DNA of 64,000 bases from Sphingomonas sp. NBWT7 (GCF_014217605.1 NZ_CP043639.1:705501-769500), one strand, 5' to 3'; counted from the stretch's first letter, positions 16,747-26,445 are shown. Numbers and translations: made by a program. Notes: a model not told the origin generated them from the sequence alone.

Positions 16747-18993
16747 ATGCGGATATGGGTGGCAGTGATCGGGGCGGGGCTGGCGATCTGGGCGAACGGC
16801 GCGGTGGCTGAGCCAGGGATCAAGCGCTCGGCCGGGGCAGCGGCCGGGCTGACGCTGGAACGCGTGTTCGCGAGCCCGGACCTGAACGGCGACCAGCCGC
16901 AGGCGCTGCGCCTGTCGCCCGACGGCACGCTGCTGACGTCGGTGCGGCCGCGCGCCGATGAGCGCAACCGCTTCGACCTTTGGGCGACCGACACGCGCAC
17001 CGGCGCGTCGCGGATGCTGGTCGATTCGCGCAAGATCGGCAGCGGGGCGGAGCTCTCCGAAGCGGAGAAGATGCAGCGCGAGCGCGACCGTTCGAAGACC
17101 GGCAAGGTCGGCATCCTCGACTACGATTGGTCGCCCGATGGCCGGACGATTCTGGTGCCGATCGACGGCGAGCTGTTCGTCGCGACGCTCGACGGCGCGG
17201 TACGCAAGCTCGAAGGCACCAAGGGCGCGCTCAACCCGGTGATCAGCCCGCGCGGCGGGCAGGTGAGCTTTGTGCGCGACCAGAATCTATGGGTGCGTGG
17301 CGCCGACGGCGGCGAAGCGCGCGCGATCACTACCGGCGGCGGTGGCACGGTACATTTCGGCGAAGCGGAGTTCGTCGCGCAGGAGGAGATGGGACGGCGC
17401 ACGGGCTATTGGTGGTCGCCCGACGATCGCCTGATCGCCGTCGAGCGCTTTGACGAGGCACCGGTGCAGGTGTTCACCCGCGCATCGATCGGCGCGGCGG
17501 GGACGAGCATCTATCAGCAGCGCTATCCAGCGGCCGGCGCGGCGAACGTGCTGGTCGATCTTTTCATTTCCAAGCCCGACGGCAGCGGGCAGGTGAAGGT
17601 CGATCTGGGGCCGAACCGCGACATCTATCTGGCGCGCGTCGATTGGCTGCCCGACGGGTCGGCGCTGCTCGTCCAGCGCCAGTCGCGCGACCAGCGGATG
17701 CTCGACATGCTGCGCGTCGATCCGGCGACCGGCAAGACGACGGTGATGTTCACCGAGCGGGCGGGCGAGAAGAGCTGGGTCAACCTCACCGACGCGTATC
17801 GCGCACTGCGCGACGGCAGCTTCATCTGGCGCTCCGAACGCGATGGTTTCGGCCATCTTTACCGCTGGAAAGCAGGCACCTGGACGCAATTGACGAAGGG
17901 TGACTGGTCGGTCGAGCAGCTGGTCGCGATCGACGAGCAGACGGGCCGGCTGTTCTTCACCGGCAACCGCGACGGCGTGCTCGAACGCCACCTCTACGCG
18001 CTCGACCTCGATAGGCCGGAAGCGATCACGCGGCTAACCGAGCCTGGCTGGTGGCTCACCGGCGCGACCGCGGATGCCACGGGCACGCGCTTCATCCTCT
18101 CGCGCTCGAACCCGGATCAGCCCAAGCAGACCTATCTGGCCGATGCGAGCGGCAAACGACTGTCGTGGATCAACGAGAACTCGCTTACCGGAGTGCATCC
18201 CTACGCCCCCTATGTCACAGCGCATCGGCCGACGCAGTTCGGAACGATCAAGGCCAAGGACGGCACGACGCTGCATTGGCAGATGATCACGCCGGTGATG
18301 GAGAAGGGGCGGCGCTACCCCGTTTTTTTCCAGCACTATGGCGGGCCGCATAGCCAGGACGTCGCACGCGACTGGCCGGGCACGATGCCGCTGCGCCAGT
18401 ATCTGGTGCAGCAGGGCTGGATTTTCTTCCAGGTCGACAATCGCGGCTCGGCCAATCGCGGCAAGGCGTTCGAGGACGCGATCTGGCATGCGATGGGATC
18501 GGTCGAGGTCGACGATCAGCTGGCGGGTGCGGCGTATCTGAAGACGCTGCCGTTCGTCGATGCGAGCCGGATCGCGACCTATGGCTGGTCGTATGGCGGC
18601 TATATGACGCTGAAGATGCTCGAGGCGCATCCCGGCGTCTTCGCGGCGGGCATTTCCGGTGCGCCGGTTACCGATTGGGCGCTGTACGACACGCATTATA
18701 CCGAACGCTACATGGGCGATCCGACGCGCGACGCGGCGGCCTATGCCGCGTCGAGCGCGCTGCCCGATGCGGCCAAGGTCAGCGATCCGCTGCTGCTGAT
18801 GCACGGCATGGCGGACGACAACGTGTTCCTCGACAACAGCACCGCGTTTGCGGCGCGGATGCAGGGGGCCAACCGGCCGTTCGAGATGATGCTCTATCCG
18901 GGCAAGGCGCACGGCGCGGCGCGTGACATCCATCCATGGACGACGATGCTCGAATTTCTCGATCGCCACGTGAAGGCGAAGGGCGCGAAGTAA
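16747..18993 (+). CDS. S9 family serine peptidase, dipeptidyl-peptidase IV type
   Basis: The 748-residue protein starts with a Sec signal (MRIWVAVIGAGLAIWANGAVA). An N-terminal beta-propeller (DPP-IV N domain) contains FVAQEEMGRRTGYWWSPD, the double-glutamate region that binds the substrate N terminus. The C-terminal alpha/beta hydrolase domain has the nucleophile Ser615 in GWSYGGYM, then HGMADDNV and GKAHGA for the Asp and His. It would release X-Pro or X-Ala dipeptides from peptides in the periplasm. It is transcribed alone. Confidence 0.95.
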   Translation: MRIWVAVIGAGLAIWANGAVAEPGIKRSAGAAAGLTLERVFASPDLNGDQPQALRLSPDGTLLTSVRPRADERNRFDLWATDTRTGASRMLVDSRKIGSGAELSEAEKMQRERDRSKTGKVGILDYDWSPDGRTILVPIDGELFVATLDGAVRKLEGTKGALNPVISPRGGQVSFVRDQNLWVRGADGGEARAITTGGGGTVHFGEAEFVAQEEMGRRTGYWWSPDDRLIAVERFDEAPVQVFTRASIGAAGTSIYQQRYPAAGAANVLVDLFISKPDGSGQVKVDLGPNRDIYLARVDWLPDGSALLVQRQSRDQRMLDMLRVDPATGKTTVMFTERAGEKSWVNLTDAYRALRDGSFIWRSERDGFGHLYRWKAGTWTQLTKGDWSVEQLVAIDEQTGRLFFTGNRDGVLERHLYALDLDRPEAITRLTEPGWWLTGATADATGTRFILSRSNPDQPKQTYLADASGKRLSWINENSLTGVHPYAPYVTAHRPTQFGTIKAKDGTTLHWQMITPVMEKGRRYPVFFQHYGGPHSQDVARDWPGTMPLRQYLVQQGWIFFQVDNRGSANRGKAFEDAIWHAMGSVEVDDQLAGAAYLKTLPFVDASRIATYGWSYGGYMTLKMLEAHPGVFAAGISGAPVTDWALYDTHYTERYMGDPTRDAAAYAASSALPDAAKVSDPLLLMHGMADDNVFLDNSTAFAARMQGANRPFEMMLYPGKAHGAARDIHPWTTMLEFLDRHVKAKGAK

Positions 18994-19059
18994 AGCTTGT
19001 TGGCACGGCCGCCGCGGCGGCGGTAAGGCCGCGCACGATCTGAGTGAAGGACGGGTTCG

Positions 19060-20088
19060 ATGGGTTACCGGGTGGTGGTCGCAGGCGCGACGGGCAATGT
19101 CGGGCGAGAGATGGTCAACATCCTCGCCGATCGCGAATTTCCGGCGGACGAAATCGCGCTGCTCGCCTCGTCGCGCTCGGTCGGCGAGCAGGTCGAATAT
19201 GGCGACAGCGGCAAGATGCTCAAAGTGCAGAACATCGAGCATTTCGATCCCGCCGGCTGGGACATCGCGCTGTTCGCGATCGGCAGCGAGGCGACGAAGG
19301 TCTATGCGCCCAGGTTCGCCGCGGCGGGCTGCACCGTGATCGACAATTCGTCGCTCTACCGGATGGATCCGGACGTGCCGCTGATCGTGCCCGAGGTGAA
19401 TCCGGAGGCGATCGATGGCTACCGCGCGCGCAACATCATCGCCAATCCCAATTGCTCGACCGCGCAGATGGTCGTCGCGTTGAAGCCGCTGCACGATGCG
19501 GCAAAGATCACGCGCGTCGTCGTCTCGACCTATCAGTCGGTATCGGGAGCGGGCAAGCAGGGGATGGACGAGCTGTTCGAGCAGAGCCGCAACATCTTCG
19601 TCGGCGACCCGGCCGAGCCCAAGAAGTTCACCAAGCAGATCGCATTCAACGTGATCCCGCACATCGACAGCTTCCTTGAGGACGGATCGACCAAGGAAGA
19701 GTGGAAGATGGTGGTCGAGACGAAGAAGATCCTCGATCCGAAGATCAAGGTGACGGCAACGTGCGTGCGCGTGCCGGTGTTCGTCGGCCATTCCGAGGCG
19801 ATCAACATCGAGTTCGAGAACGAGCTGTCGGCGGAGGACGCGCAGAAGATCCTGCGCGAGGCGCCGGGTATCATGCTGGTCGATAAACGCGAGGACGGCG
19901 GGTACGTGACGCCGATCGAGTGCGTCGGCGAGTATGCGACCTACGTCAGCCGCGTGCGCGACGATTCCACCGTCGACAACGGCATCGCTCTGTGGTGCGT
20001 CAGCGACAATCTGCGCAAGGGCGCGGCGCTCAACGCGGTGCAGATCGCCGAGCTGCTGGGGCGGCGGCATCTGCAGAAGGGCGACTGA
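19060..20088 (+). CDS. asd: Aspartate-semialdehyde dehydrogenase
   Basis: The 342-residue product begins MGYRVVVAGATGNVGREM (NADP-binding) and has active-site Cys132 in NPNCSTAQ and the substrate-binding segment around RVPVFVGHSEA. It reduces aspartyl phosphate to the semialdehyde on the way to lysine, diaminopimelate, methionine and threonine. GAAGGA lies about nine bases before the start. It appears to be a single gene, convergent with the efflux operon. Confidence 0.97.
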   Translation: MGYRVVVAGATGNVGREMVNILADREFPADEIALLASSRSVGEQVEYGDSGKMLKVQNIEHFDPAGWDIALFAIGSEATKVYAPRFAAAGCTVIDNSSLYRMDPDVPLIVPEVNPEAIDGYRARNIIANPNCSTAQMVVALKPLHDAAKITRVVVSTYQSVSGAGKQGMDELFEQSRNIFVGDPAEPKKFTKQIAFNVIPHIDSFLEDGSTKEEWKMVVETKKILDPKIKVTATCVRVPVFVGHSEAINIEFENELSAEDAQKILREAPGIMLVDKREDGGYVTPIECVGEYATYVSRVRDDSTVDNGIALWCVSDNLRKGAALNAVQIAELLGRRHLQKGD

Positions 20089-20141
20089 CACTCGAGGGGA
20101 ATAGGGCGGGGTGCGGTGCCGCAGCGGCGGCGGCACCCGCG

Positions 20142-21722
20142 CTACTCGCTATGGACGACCTCGACCTTGCCCTTGGGCTTCTGGAGCAGGAGCACTAGCG
20201 GCACCGCGGCGAACGAGATCCAGCTCATCAGGTAGAAATCGTCGAGATAAGCGATCATCGCCGCCTGCTTGTTGACCATCCCATCGGCGAACGAGACCGC
20301 CGCGTCGGCAAGTGAGCCGAACCGGTCGAGCTGGCCTAGGTCGAGACCTGCGACGACGTTGCGCGTCACGTGCTGCGACAGATCGGCGTGGCTCGTCTGG
20401 ATGTTGCGCGCGAGCAGCACGGTAACCATCGAGATGCCGGCGGACTGGCCGATCGAGCGGAACAGGTTGAGCAGGCTTGCCCCGTCGGTGCGGTACTTGC
20501 CGTCGAGCGTCGCGAAGGCGAGCGCGTTGAGCGGCATGAAGACGAGCCCCATGCCGAGGCCCTGGACGAAGCCTGCCGTGACGACCGGCCAGTAATCCAT
20601 CTCGAGCGAGTAGCTTGCCATCTGCCGCAGTGAGATCGCAAAGATGACGAGGCCGGTCATGATGACGAGCCGCGTATCGACCTTGCCCATCAACTGCCCG
20701 GCGAGCCACATGGTGAAAAGCACGCCGACGCCGCGCGGCGCCATCATCATCCCGGTATCGACCACCGGATAGCCGAACAAATTCTGCAGCATCGGCGGCA
20801 GCAACGCCATCGGTGCCATCGTCGAGATGCCGACGACGAGCATGAAGAACAGCCCGGTGACGAGATTGCGATTGTGGAACAGCGCCCGGTCGAACAGCGG
20901 CCGTCGCGCAGTGGCGAAGTGGACGATTGCCATCCAGGTGAAGGCGAGTGCGAGCAGCGCCTCGACGATCACCTCCCAACTGTCGAACCAGTCTTCGCTC
21001 TGCCCGCGGTCGAGCATCAGCTGGAACGCCGCGACCGCGACGCCGAGATAGACGAAGCCGGCGAGATCGAACGATCGCCGCGCCTTGGGGCGGCTCGGCA
21101 GCAGGAACCATAGGATCGCGAAGGTGAGGATGCCGACCGGCACGTTGACGTAGAACACCCAGCGCCAATTGTAGCTCTCGGTCAGCCAGCCGCCGAGCAC
21201 CGGGCCCATGATCGGTCCGACCATGACGCCCATGCCCCACACGCCCATCGCCTTCGCCGCGCGCTCAGGCGGGTTGATATCGAGCATCGAGGTTTGCGAA
21301 AGCGGGTTGATGAACGCGGCGAACACCCCCTGAAAGACGCGGAACACCACCATCTCCTCGAGGCTGGTGGCGATACCGCAGAGCATCGAAGCGACGATGA
21401 AGCCGCCCACCGCGACGAGGAACAGATTGCGGCTGCCGAACCGGTCGGACAGCCAGCCGGTCGCGGGCAGCGCGATCGCGGTGGCAACGATGTAGCTCGT
21501 CAGCACCCAGGTGACGGTGTCGACGGTCGCGCTAAGGCTGGTCTGCATGTGCGGCAGCGCGACGTTGGCGATCGTGGTGTCGAGGATCTGCATGATCATC
21601 GCGCCCATGATGCCGATCGTCAGCAGCCCGCGGTTTGTGGTCGCGAGCAGTGGCTGCCCCGGCGCGGGGGCGGCTGGCGTCGCCGCGCGCGACGCGGCGG
21701 AGGGCGCGGCGGCGCTCGCCAT
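20142..21722 (-). CDS. DHA2-family drug efflux transporter, EmrB type
   Basis: The 526-residue protein has about 14 hydrophobic segments and the DHA2 signatures LDTTIANVALPHM (motif D1) and WLSDRFGSR (motif A) near the N terminus, plus GPVLGGWLTESYNWRWVFYVN. This is the inner-membrane pump of EmrAB-TolC systems, which use the proton gradient to export hydrophobic drugs or uncouplers. It starts one base after the stop of the membrane-fusion gene and completes a marR-emrA-emrB operon. Confidence 0.94.
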   Translation of the reverse strand: MASAAAPSAASRAATPAAPAPGQPLLATTNRGLLTIGIMGAMIMQILDTTIANVALPHMQTSLSATVDTVTWVLTSYIVATAIALPATGWLSDRFGSRNLFLVAVGGFIVASMLCGIATSLEEMVVFRVFQGVFAAFINPLSQTSMLDINPPERAAKAMGVWGMGVMVGPIMGPVLGGWLTESYNWRWVFYVNVPVGILTFAILWFLLPSRPKARRSFDLAGFVYLGVAVAAFQLMLDRGQSEDWFDSWEVIVEALLALAFTWMAIVHFATARRPLFDRALFHNRNLVTGLFFMLVVGISTMAPMALLPPMLQNLFGYPVVDTGMMMAPRGVGVLFTMWLAGQLMGKVDTRLVIMTGLVIFAISLRQMASYSLEMDYWPVVTAGFVQGLGMGLVFMPLNALAFATLDGKYRTDGASLLNLFRSIGQSAGISMVTVLLARNIQTSHADLSQHVTRNVVAGLDLGQLDRFGSLADAAVSFADGMVNKQAAMIAYLDDFYLMSWISFAAVPLVLLLQKPKGKVEVVHSE

Positions 21723-21723
21723 G

Positions 21724-22803
21724 TCAGCGAGCCCCGGTGTCGATCTTTACGTCGGTCGACAGGCCGGCGATCAGCGGCCGCGCGGGCTTGCCCTCGATCG
21801 CGATGCGCACCGGCACGCGCTGCGTCACCTTGACCCAATTGCCGTTGGCGTTCTGCGCCGGAAGCACCGAGAATTCACTTCCCGTGCCGGCACCGATCGA
21901 CTGGACGCGTCCGCGCACCGTCATGCCGGGATAGGCGTCGAGCGTGAGCTTGGCAGGCTGGCCGACGCGCATGTGATCGAGATCGGTCTCCTTGAAGTTC
22001 GCCTCGACCCACGCCGCGTCGCTAACGACAAGGCTGAGCGCCGGAACGCCCGAGGGCGTGATGTTGCCGATCTGCAGCCGGCTGGTCTGGCTGACGACGC
22101 CGTCCTTGGGCGCGCGAACGGTGGTGCGCGCGAGATCGAACGCGGCCTTCTCACGCTTCGCCAGCGCGACCTGGATTGCGGCAGGCTGACCCGTGCCGCC
22201 GCCCGAGCCGAGCTGCTGCCGCGCGCGGGCGGCTGACGCCTCGGCGGTCGCGATCTTCGCCCGCGCCGCCGCGACATCCTGAACCGCGGCGTCGAAACTG
22301 GCGCGCGTCGTGAAGCCGCGCTTCATCAGCGCGTCCTGCCGCGCATAGGTCGCCTGCGCGAGCGTCAGTTCGGCGCGCGCGCTCTGGATGTCGGCGGCGG
22401 CGCTGCCCGTGTCGGTCGCCATCGTCGCGACCTGGACCCGCGCGGTGGCGAGATCGGCGTCGGCCTGCGCGAGCGCGATGCGATAGGGCTCGGGATCGAT
22501 GCGAAACAGGACGTCGCCTGCCTTTACCCGCTGGTTCTCGCGCACGTTCACCGCGACGATCCGTCCCGACACGTCGGGGCTGACCGAGACCATGTCCTGC
22601 TGCACATAGGCGTTGTCGGTCGAAATGTAGCGACCCGACGCGAGATAGAAATAACCGCCGAGTGCCGCGATCAGGATCGGTATCGCGAACATGAGCGCGA
22701 GCCGCAGCCAGCGCCGGCGCGGTGGCGACGTGGCGGGAGCGACGGGATCGAGCGTCATCGGCTTGTCCGCGACGAATTCGCGGGCGGGATCGGCATCAGC
22801 CAT
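21724..22803 (-). CDS. HlyD-family membrane fusion protein, EmrA type
   Basis: This 359-residue periplasmic adaptor has one N-terminal membrane segment (about 32-53, LRLALMFAIPILIAALGGYF). It continues with the barrel-sandwich segment DNAYVQQDMVSVSPDVSGRI, an alpha-helical hairpin rich in alanine and glutamine, and a beta-barrel with GNWVKVTQRVPVRI. It links the EmrB pump to an outer-membrane channel; no tolC gene is in the window. Its start overlaps the marR stop by eight bases. Confidence 0.94.
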   Translation of the reverse strand: MADADPAREFVADKPMTLDPVAPATSPPRRRWLRLALMFAIPILIAALGGYFYLASGRYISTDNAYVQQDMVSVSPDVSGRIVAVNVRENQRVKAGDVLFRIDPEPYRIALAQADADLATARVQVATMATDTGSAAADIQSARAELTLAQATYARQDALMKRGFTTRASFDAAVQDVAAARAKIATAEASAARARQQLGSGGGTGQPAAIQVALAKREKAAFDLARTTVRAPKDGVVSQTSRLQIGNITPSGVPALSLVVSDAAWVEANFKETDLDHMRVGQPAKLTLDAYPGMTVRGRVQSIGAGTGSEFSVLPAQNANGNWVKVTQRVPVRIAIEGKPARPLIAGLSTDVKIDTGAR

Positions 22804-23242
22804 TGGCAGCCTCCATCGCGTCGACCGGATCGAGCAGGTTTTCGCGAATACGATTGAGCAGCATCGTCATCTCATCGACCTTCGCGGCGGGGATACCGCG
22901 AAGCGTCTGGTCGGTCAGATCGCTCGCGGTCGCGCGCAGTTCCTCGATCACGGGATGCGCCTTGGCGGTGAGGAACAACTGCCATGCGCGGCGATCGTTC
23001 GGGTCGCGGCGCCGCTCGACCAGGCCGGCATCCTGCATCCGATCGATCAGGCGGCACAACGTTATAGGCTCGACCTCGAGCAGATCGGCCAGCCCGCCCT
23101 GATTGATCCCCTCGTGCCGGCTGATGCCTAGCAGCGCCTTCCACTGCGCGCGCGTAGCGCCGTGCTGCCGCGCGCGCTCGTCGAACCTGCGCCGCAGAAG
23201 GCGCGCGGTATCGCTGAGCAAAAAGCCGAAAGTATCTGTCAT
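22796..23242 (-). CDS. MarR-family transcriptional regulator
   Basis: The chosen start at 23242 gives 148 residues (MTDTFGFLLSDTARLLRRRF). The winged helix is visible as ATRAQWKALLGI, then GLADLLEVEPITLCRLIDRM (recognition helix) and a wing with ERRRDPNDRRAWQ. It leads the efflux operon and most likely represses it until a toxic ligand binds. A 14-base inverted repeat starts 14 bases upstream of the start codon. Confidence 0.92.
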   Translation of the reverse strand: MTDTFGFLLSDTARLLRRRFDERARQHGATRAQWKALLGISRHEGINQGGLADLLEVEPITLCRLIDRMQDAGLVERRRDPNDRRAWQLFLTAKAHPVIEELRATASDLTDQTLRGIPAAKVDEMTMLLNRIRENLLDPVDAMEAANG

Positions 23243-23255
23243 GCGCCCGCATATA

Positions 23256-23269
23256 ATAAGCACGCTTAT
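23256..23269. promoter_or_regulatory. Candidate MarR operator upstream of the efflux operon
   Basis: ATAAGCACGCTTAT is a perfect inverted repeat (6-base arms, 2-base centre) directly upstream of the MarR start. An AT-rich TATTAT sequence overlaps it on the minus strand and could be the -10 element, so binding would block transcription. The placement fits autoregulation. Confidence 0.6.
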
Positions 23270-23312
23270 CGATGGAAAGGTGTTTGACGTGGTGGGGCTT
23301 TGCGCGTGGCAG

Positions 23313-23718
23313 GCAGAACGGACAGCGGCGCTGGGCGTGGTAACGGGCGGCTGCCTATGCGGCCGCGGGCGCGACCGCCGAGGCGGCCGATGTTGACGAT
23401 TACTTTTGCCGTTCCCGCATGTGTCAGTGCGCGGCCCGGAACGTTTCTAACGTGTTCAACAGCAACCAGGCCGGCGCGCCCGTCTGGGAGACCGGGCCCG
23501 ATTAGTATTAGTCTTGGCCGATCACTCGGCACCCGTTCTGCGCGCAGTGCGGCACGCCGCTGGGCCTCGCGTTCCTGGCCGACGCTGAGAACGTCAGCAT
23601 CACCGTCGGCAGCTTCGACGATCTGTCGCACCTCCGTCCGACGCACCACTACGCCGCGGATAACAGGTACAAAGCCTGGATCGAAACGCGAGACTTGCCA
23701 CGGACGCGTCGCGACTAG
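23313..23718 (+). pseudogene. Decayed GFA-family (glutathione-dependent formaldehyde-activating / CENP-V) gene
   Basis: The family start AERTAALGVVTGGCLCG reads in one frame to about 23363. The remainder (YFCRSRMCQCAARNVSNVF, later FCAQCGTPLGLAF, and an end in KAWIETRDLP) reads in the next frame to TAG 23716. That second frame has two stops close together at 23503 and 23509 (TAG TAT TAG). The expected CHCxxC zinc site reads CRSRMC. One frameshift, two nonsense codons and a lost zinc ligand show a dead gene. It lies between the marR operator and an alpha/beta hydrolase. Confidence 0.82.
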
Positions 23719-23752
23719 AATGTGGCGGCCAACAAACGCTGGATCGAGGCCT

Positions 23753-24514
23753 GTGGCAGACTTCCCGACCGAAAAGCATGTGTTCGCGAGCTTCGACGGC
23801 GTCGAGCTCGCCTGGCAGGAAATGGGGGCGGGGCGCCCCGTCATCCTCATTCACGGCTATTTCTCCGACGCGGACACGAACTGGATCCGCTACGGCCATG
23901 CGGCGGCCGTGGCGGCCAAGGGCTTCCGCGTCATCATGCCCGACCTGCGCGGACATGGCGCGAGCGCCAAGCCGCACGATCCGGCGAGCTATCCGCCCGA
24001 TGCGCTGGCGCGCGACGGCCACGCGCTCGTCGCGCACCTCGGGCTCGAGGATTATGATCTCGGCGGCTACTCGCTCGGCGCGCGCACGACCGCGCGGATG
24101 CTGGCGACGGGGGCAACGCCGCGCCGCATCGTCTTCTCGGGCATGGGGCTGGAGGGATTGACGATGGCGGAGCGCCGCGCCGGACATTTCCGCCACATCC
24201 TCACCAACCTTAGCAAGCACGAGCGCGGCAGCCCGGCGTGGCTGGCGGAAGCGTTCCTGAAGACGACCGGCGGTGATCCGGTCGCGCTGCTCGGCGTCAT
24301 CGACACGTTCGTATCGACGCCGCCCGACGTCGTCGCCGGGTTCGACCAGCCGGCGGTGGTCGTCAACGGCGTCGACGACGACGATAACGGTTCCGCTGCG
24401 GCGCTGGCGGCGCATCTGTCCGACGCCGCGCTGGTCGAAGTGCCGGGAAACCACATGAGCGCGGTGGTCAAGCCAGAACTGGGGCAGGCGATCGCGACGT
24501 TCCTCGCGGGTTGA
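23753..24514 (+). CDS. Alpha/beta hydrolase
   Basis: GTG 23753 follows GAGG and gives 253 residues. The fold is clear: HGYFSDADTNW (oxyanion region), DLRGHGAS, the nucleophile in GGYSLGAR, and a C-terminal PGNHMSAV with the catalytic His. There is no signal peptide, so it is cytoplasmic. Substrate unknown; it may be an esterase. A weak hairpin (ACCGCC and GGCGGT) lies just after the stop. Confidence 0.88.
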   Translation: MADFPTEKHVFASFDGVELAWQEMGAGRPVILIHGYFSDADTNWIRYGHAAAVAAKGFRVIMPDLRGHGASAKPHDPASYPPDALARDGHALVAHLGLEDYDLGGYSLGARTTARMLATGATPRRIVFSGMGLEGLTMAERRAGHFRHILTNLSKHERGSPAWLAEAFLKTTGGDPVALLGVIDTFVSTPPDVVAGFDQPAVVVNGVDDDDNGSAAALAAHLSDAALVEVPGNHMSAVVKPELGQAIATFLAG

Positions 24515-24533
24515 CCGCCGATCGCGGCGGTTC
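24514..24533 (+). terminator. Weak hairpin after the alpha/beta hydrolase
   Basis: ACCGCC at 24514-24519 pairs with GGCGGT at 24526-24531, overlapping the stop codon region and followed only by TTCC. It is at best a weak terminator; readthrough into the peptidase gene is possible. Confidence 0.3.
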
Positions 24534-24568
24534 CAGTGTGTCGGCATAACGCCACACCGAGGTTCTTC

Positions 24569-26434
24569 ATGAAGCGTCACATCGTATCGGTCGCCGCGCT
24601 CGCGGCGGCACTTGCCGCGCATTCCGCGACGGCCCAGGGGCAGCAACAAGCGCAGGGGCAGGCGCAGCCGCCCGAAGCGACTCGCGCCGCCGCGCCTGTC
24701 ACCGCGGCGCAGGCCGACGCCTTCGTCGCCGCGGCGGAGAAGGAATTCGCCGACACCAGCGTCGAGCTCGCGCAGATCAGCTGGGTCAACGCGACCTACA
24801 TCACCGACGATACCGACGCGCTCGCCGCCAAGGCCGGCGGGCGCTTCACCGAACGACAGGTCGCGCTGGCGACCGAAGCGGCGAAATATCGCGCGGTGCC
24901 CGGCCTGTCGGCGGATACCGAGCGCAAGCTGATGATCCTTGCCAGCGGCATCACGCTGCCCGCGCCGAACCGCCCCGGCGCGGCGGAGGAGCTGTCGACG
25001 CTGACGACGCGGATGTCCTCCGCCTATGGCAAGGGGCGCGGAACGCTCGACGGCAAGCCGATCAACGGCTCCGATATCGAGGCTGCGATGGGTGACAGCC
25101 GCGATCCCGCCAAGCTGAAGGAGATGTGGGTCAGCTGGCACGACAATGTCGGCGCGCCGATGCGCGGCGACTATGCCCGCATGGCGAAGCTTGCCAACGA
25201 GGGCGCGGTCGGACTTGGCTACAAGGACACCGGCGCGCTGTGGCGCGCAGGCTACGACATGAAGCCCGACGATTTCGCCGCACTGACCGACAAGCTGTGG
25301 GGTGAGGTGGAGCCGCTCTACAAGGCGCTGCACACCTACGTCCGCGCCAAGCTCAACGAGAAATATGGCGATGCCGTCCAGCCGAAGACGGGGCCGATCC
25401 GCGCCGATCTACTGGGCAACATGTGGGCGCAGGAATGGGGCAACATCTATGATGTGGTCGCACCAGCCGGCGCCGGCGATCTCGGCTACGACATCGGCGA
25501 CCTGCTGAAGGCGAAGCAGTACGATCCGATCAAAATGGTGAAGACGGGCGAGGGCTTCTATTCCTCGCTCGGCTTCAAGCCGCTGCCCGAAACCTTCTGG
25601 CAGCGATCGCAGATCGTGAAGCCCGCCGACCGCGAGGTGATTTGCCACGCCAGCGCGTGGGACGTCGACAATGTCGACGACATCCGCATCAAGATGTGCA
25701 CCAAGGTGAATGCCGACGACTTCGTGACGATCCACCACGAACTCGGCCACAATTACTATCAGCGCGCCTACAACCAGCAGCCGTTCCTCTACAAGAACGG
25801 CGCGAATGACGGTTTCCATGAAGCGATCGGCGATTTCGTCGCGCTGTCGATCACGCCCGATTATTTGGTGAAGATCAACCTGCTCGATCCCGCCAAGGTG
25901 CCGGCGGCGGACAAGGATATCGGGCTGTTGCTGCGCCAGGCGATGGACAAGGTGGCGTTCCTGCCGTTCGGCCTGCTGGTCGACAAGTGGCGCTGGCAGG
26001 TGTTCTCCGGCGCGATCCCCGAGGGGCAGATGCAGGCGGGCTGGGACAAGCTGCGCCTGCAGTACCAGGGTATCGTGCCGCCCGTTGCGCGCGACGAGAC
26101 CAAGTTCGATCCCGGCGCCAAATATCACGTGCCGGCGTCGACACCCTACACGCGATACTTCCTTGCACGGCTGCTGCAGTTCCAGTTCTACGAAGCGGCG
26201 TGCCGGCAGGCAGGCTGGAAGGGGCCGCTCCACCGCTGCTCGTTCTACGGCAACAAGGCGGTGGGCGCGAAGCTCGACGCGATGCTCAAGATGGGCCAGT
26301 CGAAGCCATGGCCAGACGCGTTGCAGGCATTCACCGGCTCGCGCGAGATGTCGGGCAAGTCGATGGTTGCCTATTTCGCGCCGTTGAAGGCGTGGCTCGA
26401 TCAGCAGAACAAAGGTAAGCCAAGCGGCTGGTAA
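24569..26434 (+). CDS. M2-family metallopeptidase (angiotensin-converting-enzyme-like dipeptidyl carboxypeptidase)
   Basis: The 621-residue protein begins with a Sec signal (MKRHIVSVAALAAALAAHSATA). The zinc site is HHELGH, with HEXXH at about 390-394, and the third ligand Glu is in HEAIGDFVALS about 24 residues later. Further ACE-like blocks are VICHASAWD and MGQSKPWPDAL. It would remove C-terminal dipeptides from peptides in the periplasm. A glutamine- and alanine-rich linker follows the signal. A symmetric hairpin lies between it and the convergent next gene. Confidence 0.94.
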   Translation: MKRHIVSVAALAAALAAHSATAQGQQQAQGQAQPPEATRAAAPVTAAQADAFVAAAEKEFADTSVELAQISWVNATYITDDTDALAAKAGGRFTERQVALATEAAKYRAVPGLSADTERKLMILASGITLPAPNRPGAAEELSTLTTRMSSAYGKGRGTLDGKPINGSDIEAAMGDSRDPAKLKEMWVSWHDNVGAPMRGDYARMAKLANEGAVGLGYKDTGALWRAGYDMKPDDFAALTDKLWGEVEPLYKALHTYVRAKLNEKYGDAVQPKTGPIRADLLGNMWAQEWGNIYDVVAPAGAGDLGYDIGDLLKAKQYDPIKMVKTGEGFYSSLGFKPLPETFWQRSQIVKPADREVICHASAWDVDNVDDIRIKMCTKVNADDFVTIHHELGHNYYQRAYNQQPFLYKNGANDGFHEAIGDFVALSITPDYLVKINLLDPAKVPAADKDIGLLLRQAMDKVAFLPFGLLVDKWRWQVFSGAIPEGQMQAGWDKLRLQYQGIVPPVARDETKFDPGAKYHVPASTPYTRYFLARLLQFQFYEAACRQAGWKGPLHRCSFYGNKAVGAKLDAMLKMGQSKPWPDALQAFTGSREMSGKSMVAYFAPLKAWLDQQNKGKPSGW

Positions 26435-26445
26435 GCGGACACGCG

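Noticed and set aside
19008..19021. GCCGCCGCGGCGGC palindrome after the S9 peptidase gene
   Set aside because: It is a simple GC-only palindrome without loop or T tract and is expected by chance in such a GC-rich genome; not listed as a terminator.
18034..20136. 700-codon open frame on the minus strand across the peptidase and asd genes
   Set aside because: It is a mirror frame of two conserved genes with an Arg/His-rich product and no motif; asd and S9 homology on the plus strand is decisive.
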